DNA from: JAMHWF01 sp035911095
Lineage (GTDB): Bacteria > Pseudomonadota > Gammaproteobacteria > Burkholderiales > Burkholderiaceae_C
NCBI GenBank assembly: GCA_035911095.1
Contig: JAMHWF010000044.1
Span: 1 to 64,000, forward strand
Direction: 5' to 3'
DNA: 64,000 nt
Every line of letters starts with the position of its first letter. Position 1 is the stretch's first letter. A model generated the notes under the pieces. It did not search any database. It saw nothing but the letters and a program-made list of their open reading frames with translations, and was not told where the DNA came from. Made by a program: the position numbers and the translations under genes. Positions 1-7,135 of this stretch are shown here, piece by piece.

Positions 1-1
1 C

Positions 2-163
2 TTCGGCGACCGGATCATCGCAACGGCCATCCTCGACCGGCTACTACACCACGCGGTCACGCTCAACATCCGGGGCAACTCGTACCGCCTGAAGGACAAG
101 CTCAAGGCCGGGCTCATCCGGTCGCACGACAACGAAGGTTCACAGCCGGGTGGGGAAATTTAG
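2..163 (+). CDS. istB: IstB-like transposition helper ATPase (C-terminal fragment)
   Basis: Open from the first base to TAG at 161-163. The visible residues include FGDRIIATAILDRLLHH and NIRGNSYRLKDKLKAG, the typical C-terminal end of IstB. IstB is the AAA+ ATPase that works with the IstA transposase in IS21 transposition. Only about 53 residues are visible, and the ATPase motifs lie upstream of the window. The stop codon lies inside the first of the terminal repeats, as is usual for compact IS21 elements. Confidence 0.85.
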   Translation, partial: FGDRIIATAILDRLLHHAVTLNIRGNSYRLKDKLKAGLIRSHDNEGSQPGGEI

Positions 164-194
164 AGTGCCGCGACTGGGGAAAATTGAGATGCCG
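151..194. repeat. Paired 20-bp terminal repeats of the IS21 element
   Basis: Copy 1 (151-170) reads tggggaaatttagagtgccg and copy 2 (175-194) reads tggggaaaattgagatgccg, so 17 of 20 positions match, separated by 4 bp. Multiple short repeats at the ends are typical of IS21-family transposase binding sites. Confidence 0.8.
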
Positions 195-1506
195 TTGACA
201 CCGCGGGTGAGAGTGTCGTCAGGGCGTCCGGCTGCGGCGACACGCTCGCCGAAGGGTCTGGCTCGGCGGCATCGAGCAGCGACATCTGGCCCCGCAGCAA
301 TGGCGGCGGTGCTGGCCCTGCCGTGGCGGCCACCGGTCTCGTGGGCTCGAGATTCGTCGACAGTGTGCCGGCGAGCGGGTGCGGGCTGGCCTCGGGGCCG
401 GACCAGAGTATTGCCGTAGAGGTCAGCTTGATGGCGTCCAGCGGGCCCTTGGCGCCGGGCGGCTGAATCAACCACGTGTTGCGAGAACTGTCGCGAGGCT
501 CCGCCACTCCCGCAGCGAGCAGCAGGTCGAGCACGGTGTCGGCAGACTTCGGTATGCCGGGCAGCTGGTCCGCCTCAAGCAAGGCTTGCGCGTCCGCCGC
601 GCATTGCGGCCAGAGCAGGAATAGACCGTCGCTGCCATACCAGACGCGCGACTTCTCGCGGTTCGGCACCCAGGCCGACTCGGCCGAAGCCAGGCGGCGC
701 AGTGCATCCACCAGATAGCGTTCGAGGTGCGAGCCGAACTGCGGCGAGCCGTAGCGATCGGCACTGGCCTTCAGGTTGCGGTCGATGACGAGCGCGAGCG
801 AGCGGCGGACCAGGCTATCGAGCACATTGGGCTCGCGATACACCGGGAGGCCGCCGACGCTGGCAAGCAGGTGCGGGACGATGACGGTGTTGCCGGCACT
901 GAGGTTCTGCAGCACGGCGGGCCCCACGACGTGAGGCAGCGCGAACAGCCCAAGGCTGCGCGCCTCGGGTGCTTGAGCGCGCCAGCGCACGAAGTAGCGC
1001 TCAACGCGGCGTTCGGCGAGCCAGGTGGCCAAAGGGGTGAGGTAAGCGGGCCATTCGTTGCCGTCGGCATCGACGACGATCAACGACGCTAGTGCCCGGT
1101 GCAGTTCGCAGCACAATCCGCCGATGAACGTGGCGTGCCGCCAGCGCGGCTCGAGCTGACGGCGTGTGGTGATGGTGGATTGGCCGGAAAAGATGTGCGC
1201 GTCCGTGCCCTGGAGGGCATAGAAAGCTGCCTCTAGCCCCAGTTGCAGCAGGCCGCCAGGCTGACGGAAGCAGTTGTCGGGTGTGGCGGGGAGCAGGTGA
1301 ACGTAGCCCGCGTAGGCTTCGATCAGCGCCAACGCGTCCCGCGCGAAGGTCTCTTGGTCCACGCCGAAGCACAGGCGGATGCGGGCGAGCAGGTTGTCGT
1401 GGTCGGCGAGGATGTCGCTCACGGTTGCACAGACGAACCCGGGATCCGCCGATGGATAGGGATGTCCGGATGACTCGGCGCGCGGCGATGGGGCGAGGCC
1501 ATGCAT
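160..1506 (-). CDS. TraI_2/DUF1528-type conjugation protein, 3' end truncated by IS21
   Basis: Resembles the TraI (MobH-type) proteins of PFGI-1/ICEclc-like conjugative elements. It has an N-terminal TraI_2-like region (about residues 25-190, with PGGLLQLGLEAAF and EPRWRHATFIGGLC) and a DUF1528/TraI_2_C-like region (about 260-385, with GLFLLWP and LPGIPKSADTVLDLLL). Family members normally show a His cluster before PGGLL and an HD pair after GLC. Here these read DNCFRQPGGLL and GLCCELHR, so the putative metal site looks lost. About 12 C-terminal residues are encoded by the inserted element, and the original end lies beyond the window. ATG 1506 is preceded by GGAAAG; an upstream TTG at 1536 is possible. 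It is probably non-functional or a paralogue of a complete relaxase elsewhere. Confidence 0.7.
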   Translation of the reverse strand: MHGLAPSPRAESSGHPYPSADPGFVCATVSDILADHDNLLARIRLCFGVDQETFARDALALIEAYAGYVHLLPATPDNCFRQPGGLLQLGLEAAFYALQGTDAHIFSGQSTITTRRQLEPRWRHATFIGGLCCELHRALASLIVVDADGNEWPAYLTPLATWLAERRVERYFVRWRAQAPEARSLGLFALPHVVGPAVLQNLSAGNTVIVPHLLASVGGLPVYREPNVLDSLVRRSLALVIDRNLKASADRYGSPQFGSHLERYLVDALRRLASAESAWVPNREKSRVWYGSDGLFLLWPQCAADAQALLEADQLPGIPKSADTVLDLLLAAGVAEPRDSSRNTWLIQPPGAKGPLDAIKLTSTAILWSGPEASPHPLAGTLSTNLEPTRPVAATAGPAPPPLLRGQMSLLDAAEPDPSASVSPQPDALTTLSPAVSTASQFSPVAAL

Positions 1507-1709
1507 GGCCGCACTTTCCGGGGCGAGACCAAGCAAGGCGACCTTGAAAGATCAGCAAGATCGAGGGGTTTCGGCGTTGTCTCGATGGATCAACTCCTAG
1601 GGTGGCGCCGCTGCGACGTGGCCCGGCGCCGAAATGCATGGAGCCCGGCCCCTCGGTGCGCAGAACGGAGGTTCGCCCGCACTTTTGGTCGACCCTGCCA
1701 GTGACAGGG

Positions 1710-3155
1710 TCAGAACTTCCAATCCTGCTTCTCGTGCCGGTGACGGCTCACGGCAAAGCCCTTGCTGTTCACCTTCACCCACTCGACGTGGTGCACCTCG
1801 ACTGAACTTCCATCGACGCGCAAGGCAGCGTCCCGAAAGTCGCCGTCTGACCTATAGGGTTCGTATGGCTGCGGCAAGAGTCCAGCCAACAGGCCGTCAT
1901 CCTTCGGGGGTGCAGGAGCCTTTGGTTTTGGCACCTCTTCACTGACCCCGTAGTCGATCTCCCAGCCCTCTTCGGTGTCGTAGCCCGTGTGTGCCGTTAG
2001 GTCAGTCCCTAGCGGGAGCTGCATCTCTTCCACGCGCGCGGCCTTGTGGAAGAGGACGACGTTGCGCCCGGTCTTGGCTTGCGCGGAACCGAAGATGATT
2101 CCGTCCAGGCGGGGCTCGTTCTCCGTCGCCAGGAAGTCGGCGACAGCCTGCGTCGCGAGGTAGTCGAAGGCCTCATCGTCCGGCATGACGGGACGGGTCA
2201 TGCGCTCGCGCAGGGTCTGGAGGAACGCGACCCGTTCGAGTCGACCTTTGAGGCTGGGATCGAAGATGCTGCCGCCGTCCTGCACGCCATCGAGTGCGGT
2301 GAGATCGAGAAGACGCAAGCGGCGCGTGATCTCGAAGTTCGCGATGGCGACCTTGCTTCCCACCGGCGGACGCACTTCGGCGAGGGCGACGGCAGCATTG
2401 GTCGCCCCATAGAACACGGAGATTCCGCGCGCGTTCATGCGGCCGGCGCTTGCAAGACGGGCTGGGGGTGATCCCAGATGCAAGTCGGGGCGACATAGTG
2501 CCTCTTCGAGCCTGCCTTCCGACTGGAACACGCGGGCGCGGTAGAGATGAGTCAGCTTGCGGCCCGGACCGACTTCAACGACAAGGGGATGACGCGGCTT
2601 GGTCTTGAGGGTATCGACCTGACCGAACACCCGTGCGAGAAGCTCCGCCGCAGAGCGACTGAAGAAGCGCGCCTCGGTCTTGAGGGACTGCTCGAAGTTG
2701 CGCCACTCCTCGTGCCAGGCCTGCGCGCTGGCGCCCTTCTCCTCATAGTAGGTTTCGCCGGAGAACTCGGTCTCCTCGCCCATGGCGGCAGAGTCGAAGT
2801 CGCCGTACCGGTTGTCGAGAATCTCTAGAACGTCGGCGACGGCTTCGCTCGGGATCGAAGCGGCCGCCTCGACGGCGTCGTGCACAGGCTGGCCCTCGCG
2901 TTGCCACACGTAGCTGGACTCGCGATCAGCCATGGCCCGCTCCTGCCAGGATTCCGGGTAGTTCGCCGTTCGCACGTAGTGATCGGCGAAGGCTGTCTCG
3001 ATGCGGTCCGCAAGCTCCTCGATGGGGATGGAGGCCAGCGTCTCACCGCAGTAGGAGCACTCTCCTGCTTGCCCTTCCTTCTCGATCTGCTGCGACAGGA
3101 AGGCCTCTCTGACGCATTCGCAGCAGATGCGCTTGTGTTCGTCGTCCTCGCTCAT
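1710..3155 (-). CDS. RES-domain protein with Cys-rich N-terminal domain (NAD+-degrading toxin family)
   Basis: A 481-residue protein. The N-terminus carries a Cys cluster (C11, C12, C14, C33, C36) followed by a helical region typical of the HEPN/RES N-terminal domain. The middle (about 175-360) is a RES domain, with LYRARVF near its start and a conserved VFYGATNAAVALAEVR block. RES proteins of RES-Xre toxin-antitoxin pairs consume NAD+; long forms such as this one often stand alone in defence islands. The start at 3155 is chosen for AGGGGA seven bases upstream. It is divergent from the QueC-like operon, sharing 140 bp of upstream DNA. No dedicated Xre antitoxin is adjacent, but an HTH protein lies in the divergent operon. 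The domain call is secure; toxicity and partner are inferred. Confidence 0.8.
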   Translation of the reverse strand: MSEDDEHKRICCECVREAFLSQQIEKEGQAGECSYCGETLASIPIEELADRIETAFADHYVRTANYPESWQERAMADRESSYVWQREGQPVHDAVEAAASIPSEAVADVLEILDNRYGDFDSAAMGEETEFSGETYYEEKGASAQAWHEEWRNFEQSLKTEARFFSRSAAELLARVFGQVDTLKTKPRHPLVVEVGPGRKLTHLYRARVFQSEGRLEEALCRPDLHLGSPPARLASAGRMNARGISVFYGATNAAVALAEVRPPVGSKVAIANFEITRRLRLLDLTALDGVQDGGSIFDPSLKGRLERVAFLQTLRERMTRPVMPDDEAFDYLATQAVADFLATENEPRLDGIIFGSAQAKTGRNVVLFHKAARVEEMQLPLGTDLTAHTGYDTEEGWEIDYGVSEEVPKPKAPAPPKDDGLLAGLLPQPYEPYRSDGDFRDAALRVDGSSVEVHHVEWVKVNSKGFAVSRHRHEKQDWKF

Positions 3156-3232
3156 GGTGTCCCCTGTCTGCTGTTTCCTCTCGCCAACGACTTGAGCATT
3201 GCCAGCGCTGGCCTTCAAGGGCGGTCGTGGGC

Positions 3233-3283
3233 TTGACAGCTACTGGGTGACATTGTCAGACTTAAGGTGCAGTATATCTGACA
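3233..3283 (+). promoter_or_regulatory. Candidate promoter/operator of the QueC-like operon
   Basis: A TTGACA hexamer (3233-3238) is followed by a perfect inverted repeat TGTCAGA (3254-3260), N16, TCTGACA (3277-3283), ending 12 bp before the first ATG of the operon. A second -35-like TTGTCA (3253-3258) and an AT-rich stretch (3273-3280) lie within the repeat. The HTH protein of the operon is the obvious candidate to bind it. Which hexamers are used is not determined. Confidence 0.45.
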
Positions 3284-3295
3284 TTGGAGATGCCC

Positions 3296-3871
3296 ATGAG
3301 CGACGGCCCATACAGAAGCCTGCCCATGCCGCGGGGATGGAAGCGACTGGCGGAGTACGCGGAGAACGCGAACTTCGACGGTGCTGACGCCTGCGCGGCG
3401 GCAAGCCATGCACTGGGGACCACGTGGCGCGATGAGGTCCCAGCGGTAGTCGTCAACGGTCTCCGGGACGTGTTCCTGGACCGGGAGCCCGGCCTCTTCC
3501 CCGACGCGCGCCTCGCAAAGATCGATGCGGTGGCCGCGGCAGCAGCGGGCTACGGGCTTGGACGCCAGCTCGCTGGACATGCCTCCTCTGTACTGGCTGA
3601 GGGCCTCACCGGCGAGGCGGGCCTTGCGGAAGCAACGAGGCGGGCGCTCGATGCATACGCAGCGCGCGCCGCGCGGCAGATCGAGGAGCACTACTGCCGC
3701 AGGGCATCGACCAAGCTCACTCAGCAGGTGCGCAACCGGATCTCCAGCGCCATCGGCGCTGCCGACTTCGACACGCTGGCGCGGCAGTGCTCTGGGCTGG
3801 AGCCGCGCGCCGGGAGGCGCGGCGGGGTGCGCAAGCACGTCGACATCGACGATGGAGTGCCACTGTCATGA
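3296..3871 (+). CDS. Unknown 191-residue protein, first gene of the QueC-like operon
   Basis: Not recognised as a named family. It is a soluble, Ala/Arg-rich, predicted helical protein with no signal peptide, no transmembrane segment and no obvious catalytic motif. The N-terminus reads MSDGPYRSLPMPRGWKRL and the C-terminus is basic (EPRAGRRGGVRKH). ATG 3296 is preferred because GGAG lies six bases upstream; upstream TTG 3284 and ATG 3290 are less well placed. Its TGA overlaps the ATG of the QueC-like gene (ATGA), so the two are probably translated together. In QatABCD and type IV CBASS loci the QueC-like enzyme acts with a partner protein, so this gene is the natural candidate for a partner or substrate. 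That role is inference from position only. Confidence 0.75.
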   Translation: MSDGPYRSLPMPRGWKRLAEYAENANFDGADACAAASHALGTTWRDEVPAVVVNGLRDVFLDREPGLFPDARLAKIDAVAAAAAGYGLGRQLAGHASSVLAEGLTGEAGLAEATRRALDAYAARAARQIEEHYCRRASTKLTQQVRNRISSAIGAADFDTLARQCSGLEPRAGRRGGVRKHVDIDDGVPLS

Positions 3872-5250
3872 GGCGCGACGAACATCGGCTTGCTGCAACG
3901 TCCTTGCGTGTTGATGTCGTCGAGGCCGGGAGCCGCGCGCGACGTGGCTGCCGTCCCTGCGAGATCGGCTCGGACCTGACGTTCTCGACGAGCCATCTGG
4001 AGAGCTACTGCCTGGCGCAGTGGGAGCCGGTCATCTTTGACGCGCTGGTCGTCGCGGCGGCAGTCGAGTTCTGCGACCGCATTCAGCGGCGGCAGACGCA
4101 GCACTGGGGCCGCAACATCGAGTTGCGCATCCCCGTCCACGATCCGGAGCGCTGGAGTGCGCCCGCGGTCGGCGGGTCCCTCAAGGATGCGCTCGACTTT
4201 CTGACTGGGGACTGCTGGCTGATCTCCTTTGCAGCGCGGAAAGCGCCAGCCTACGTCCCTCACCAGTTTCCGTTCGACCTACCCAGCGATGCACGGGCTG
4301 TCATCCCGTTCAGCGAGGGGCTTGATTCGCGCGCGGTTGCGGGCCTCATGCATCACGAACTGGGGGATGGGTTGATCCGAGTGCGTCTCGGCACGAAAGA
4401 GTTCCTGCCTGCCATAGAGCCCTCCGGGAAGAAGCAACCCTTCACCTCCGTGCCCTACCGGGTCAAGCCGAAGACGGGCGAGTTCGTCGAATCGAGCGCC
4501 CGCTCGCGCGGCTTCAAGTTCGCAACGACCAGCGGGATCGCCGCGTACATGGTTAGGGCTGAGCGGGTCATCGTGACCGAGAGCGGCCAGGGCTCCATCG
4601 GGCCGGTGCTGGTACCGGTGGGCCAAGGCTACGAGGACTACCGTTCCTACCCGCTGTTTACGGACCGCATGGAGACCTTTCTCCACGCGCTGTTCGGCCA
4701 CCGTGTGCGCTTCGACTTCCCCCGTCTGTGGAGCACGAAGGGGGAGACGCTCGCGGCCTTCGTCAAGGAGTGCACCGACGGCGCTTCATGGAAGACCACG
4801 TGGTCGTGCTGGCAGCAGAACCGGCACTCGTCGGTAGCCGGACACAAGCGCCAGTGCGGCATCTGCGCGGCCTGCATGCTCCGGCGCTTGAGTGTTCATG
4901 CCGCTGGGCTGACCGAAGCGCCGGACACCTACGTCTGGGAGAACCTCGCGGCGTCCACCTTCGAGGGTGGCGCCTGCCCGGACTTCGAGCACATCACCAA
5001 GGCGCAGCGCGAGTACGCGATCGCGGGCGCGCTGCATCTCGACCATCTGGCGACCCTCCAGAAGTCGCCGATGAACAAGGGAACGATTGACCTGGCCGTC
5101 GCGCAGCTCAGCCGTTCCCGCGGTGTCCCGCAGGACACGATCCGGACCTCGATGAACCGTCTACTGAATCAGCATGAAAGTGAATGGATGAATTTTCTTG
5201 ATGCCCTCGGGCCTACCTCGTTCATCGCAAACTGGGTTGCTCGGCCATGA
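3868..5250 (+). CDS. QueC-like (7-cyano-7-deazaguanine synthase-like) ATP pyrophosphatase
   Basis: A 460-residue protein, about twice the length of housekeeping QueC. A PP-loop-like SEGLDS lies at 149-154 (the canonical motif is SGGxDS). Four cysteines are spaced as in the QueC zinc site: C314, C330, C333 and C336, in CGICAACMLRR. The first 140 residues and the last 100 have no QueC counterpart. QueC converts 7-carboxy-7-deazaguanine to preQ0 with ATP. No queD, queE or queF is nearby, which argues for a specialised role like QatC of QatABCD or Cap9 of type IV CBASS. The start at 3868 is set by the ATGA overlap with the preceding gene. The C-terminus overlaps the next gene by 4 bp. Family assignment is strong; a defence role is inferred. 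Confidence 0.85.
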   Translation: MRRDEHRLAATSLRVDVVEAGSRARRGCRPCEIGSDLTFSTSHLESYCLAQWEPVIFDALVVAAAVEFCDRIQRRQTQHWGRNIELRIPVHDPERWSAPAVGGSLKDALDFLTGDCWLISFAARKAPAYVPHQFPFDLPSDARAVIPFSEGLDSRAVAGLMHHELGDGLIRVRLGTKEFLPAIEPSGKKQPFTSVPYRVKPKTGEFVESSARSRGFKFATTSGIAAYMVRAERVIVTESGQGSIGPVLVPVGQGYEDYRSYPLFTDRMETFLHALFGHRVRFDFPRLWSTKGETLAAFVKECTDGASWKTTWSCWQQNRHSSVAGHKRQCGICAACMLRRLSVHAAGLTEAPDTYVWENLAASTFEGGACPDFEHITKAQREYAIAGALHLDHLATLQKSPMNKGTIDLAVAQLSRSRGVPQDTIRTSMNRLLNQHESEWMNFLDALGPTSFIANWVARP

Positions 5251-6434
5251 GCGACTCCTCTTTGAGCCAGACCTCGCCTGTCGACATCGGTGAGCGGCTC
5301 CGTCTTGCACGCGAAACCGCGAACATCACGCAGAAGCACGCCGCCGACGCGATCTCGGTCGCGCGCACGACCCTCGTTGCGATCGAGCAAGGACAACGGC
5401 GCTTGCGGATCGACGAGTTGCAGCAGCTCGCGAAGCTCTACCGTGTGTCGGTGAACGCCGTCCTGCGCCGCGAAGCGGTGCATGTGGACCTGATCCCGCG
5501 CTTCCGCAAGCTCGTCGACGCCAAGGACTATGCAGCGGCGGCAGCGACCGAGCTGCTCGCGAACCTCGCGCGCGCAGAAGTCGAGCTAGAGAACTTGCTC
5601 GGCGTCAAGCGCGCGCGCAACTACCCGCCCGAGCGCCCGATCCTGCCGGGCGATGTCCGGATGCAGGCAGAACAGGATGCGCTGGAGCTGCGCCAGCGCC
5701 TCGGGCTCGGGTTCGCGCCAATCGCCGACATCGTGACCCTGCTCGAAATGGAGCTTGGCATACGGGTGTATGTGCGGCGCTTTGACGGATCGGTCTCTGG
5801 TGTGTTCGCCTACGACGACACGCTCGGCGCCTGCATGCTTCTCAACGCCAACCACCCGCGCGAACGCCGCAATCAGACCGGTGGACATGAGGTAGGACAC
5901 TTCGTGTCCGTCCGGCATGAGCCGGAGGTCCTTCACGCGGATGAGCCCGAGAACTCACGCCAGGAGCGCTACGCCAATGCATTCGGACGTTCGTTCCTGA
6001 CGCCCGCCGGTGCGATCCGGCAGAAGTTCCAGGAGGTGACGGCGGGCTCCACGCACCTCACGCGCCGTCACATCATCGTGATGGCGCACTTCTTCGGTGT
6101 CTCGCGTGAAGCGATGGTACGGCGCCTTGAAGAGCTCGGCCTGACGAAGAAGGGCACGTGGGACTGGTTCACCGCCAATGGCGGCATCACCGACGAGCAA
6201 GCCGCGCAGGTGCTCGGCGACCTGCGCACGCCCGATCGCCACAAGCAGGAGGCCGACAAACCCACGACGATCAGGCTCAACCTGCTGGCCGCCGAAGCGT
6301 ACAGGCGGGAACTCTTGAGCGAGGGACAGCTCGCGCGCCTTCTTCATCTCGATCGCATTGAGCTGCGCGAGATGCTGCAAGACATCGATCTGCAGGAGGA
6401 CGAGGCCGATGGCGCTCCCACCCTCCTTGTCTGA
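5247..6434 (+). CDS. HTH (XRE)-ImmA/IrrE family metallopeptidase
   Basis: A 395-residue two-domain protein. An XRE-type helix-turn-helix lies at about 15-68 (ERLRLARETANITQKHAADA). The ImmA/IrrE peptidase domain has the zinc motif HEVGH at 214-218 and a likely third ligand E240 in RQERYANAFG. Such proteins repress a promoter and cleave a regulator, or are cleaved themselves, on a stress or phage signal. The C-terminal 120 residues are extra to the minimal fold. Its ATG overlaps the QueC-like stop (ATGA), and the PIN gene starts 26 bp inside its 3' end. It is a good candidate to control the inverted repeat at 3254-3283 and to gate the operon's effectors. Domain assignment is firm; targets are unknown. 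Confidence 0.88.
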   Translation: MSDSSLSQTSPVDIGERLRLARETANITQKHAADAISVARTTLVAIEQGQRRLRIDELQQLAKLYRVSVNAVLRREAVHVDLIPRFRKLVDAKDYAAAAATELLANLARAEVELENLLGVKRARNYPPERPILPGDVRMQAEQDALELRQRLGLGFAPIADIVTLLEMELGIRVYVRRFDGSVSGVFAYDDTLGACMLLNANHPRERRNQTGGHEVGHFVSVRHEPEVLHADEPENSRQERYANAFGRSFLTPAGAIRQKFQEVTAGSTHLTRRHIIVMAHFFGVSREAMVRRLEELGLTKKGTWDWFTANGGITDEQAAQVLGDLRTPDRHKQEADKPTTIRLNLLAAEAYRRELLSEGQLARLLHLDRIELREMLQDIDLQEDEADGAPTLLV

Positions 6435-7065
6435 AGAACCTGCCCTGCTGATCGCCGACACCAGCGTCGTGATCAACCTGAATGCGACGGGGTGCGCAGA
6501 AGCGATTCTCAGGGCGCTGCCGCACCGCGTCGCGGTTGTCGACGTTGTGGTCGATGAGATCAAGAGCGGCGTGCGCAAGGGCCGCCAGGACGCGCTCAAG
6601 CTGAACGGGTTGATCGGGGCAAACATTGTCGAGGTCGTGAAGCTCGGGGCGCAAGGACTCCTTCGCTTCGAGAGTCTCGTCGTGGGCTCTGCTGGTGAGA
6701 CGCTCGATGACGGCGAGGCAGCCACGATTGCCTATGCCGAAGAAACGGGCGCGCGCGCCCTCATCGATGAGCGAAAGGCAAGGCGCTTGGCTGCGGGGCG
6801 GCACGCCGCCATGCCGCTGGGCTGCACAGCCGATCTTCTGGCCTACGGTGAAGTCGAGCGCGCCATTGGGACGGCAGGGGTCGCAGAAGCGGTCCATAGC
6901 GCTTTGATCGGTGCGCGTATGCGCGTGCTGGGCCAGCACATGGACTGGGTCGTGCGGCTGATTGGCGACGAACGCGCGGCTGTTTGCGCGTCCCTGCCCG
7001 AGCGCACGAGGCAACAAGCGCGGGCACGACTGTTGCGGTCATCGGCCTTGCCACAAGACGTGTGA
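6409..7065 (+). CDS. PIN-domain protein of DUF3368 type
   Basis: A 218-residue protein with a PIN fold. The first acidic residue is in LIADTSVVINL (D17). Further acidic positions are in VVVDEIKSG (D49/E50), GEAATIAYA (E103) and ALIDERKARRLA (D120), matching DUF3368-type PIN proteins. PIN domains are Mg2+-dependent ribonucleases. DUF3368 members are usually paired with a small UPF0175 antitoxin; none is present here, and the coupled neighbour is the HTH-ImmA/IrrE protein instead. ATG 6409 follows a strong AGGAGGA eight bases upstream and overlaps the preceding gene by 26 bp. It is probably the nuclease effector of the locus. Confidence 0.82.
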   Translation: MALPPSLSEEPALLIADTSVVINLNATGCAEAILRALPHRVAVVDVVVDEIKSGVRKGRQDALKLNGLIGANIVEVVKLGAQGLLRFESLVVGSAGETLDDGEAATIAYAEETGARALIDERKARRLAAGRHAAMPLGCTADLLAYGEVERAIGTAGVAEAVHSALIGARMRVLGQHMDWVVRLIGDERAAVCASLPERTRQQARARLLRSSALPQDV

Positions 7066-7135
7066 GTTAGCGGGCAGCCGCCGGATGCCGATCCCTTGAT
7101 CCGGGGTGCGACAACAGGCAGAGGAGGCATCCACC

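Larger units (their letters stand above)
1..200 (+). mobile_element. Right end of an IS21-family insertion sequence
   Basis: The window opens inside an IS21-type element. It holds the last codons of an IstB helper ATPase followed by a terminal region with two copies of a 20-bp motif (151-170 and 175-194). The element ends in CA at 199-200 (outer end read inwards TGTCAACGGC), as expected for the TG...CA termini of IS21. The rest of the element and the left target-site duplicate lie outside the window. It has inserted into the traI-like gene that starts at 1506. Confidence 0.85.

Noticed and set aside
3868..5250. Possibility that the locus is a standard QatABCD or type IV CBASS system
   Set aside because: No KAP-type ATPase, TatD nuclease, CD-NTase or TGT-like gene is present in the surrounding 8 kb, so only the QueC-like gene is shared.
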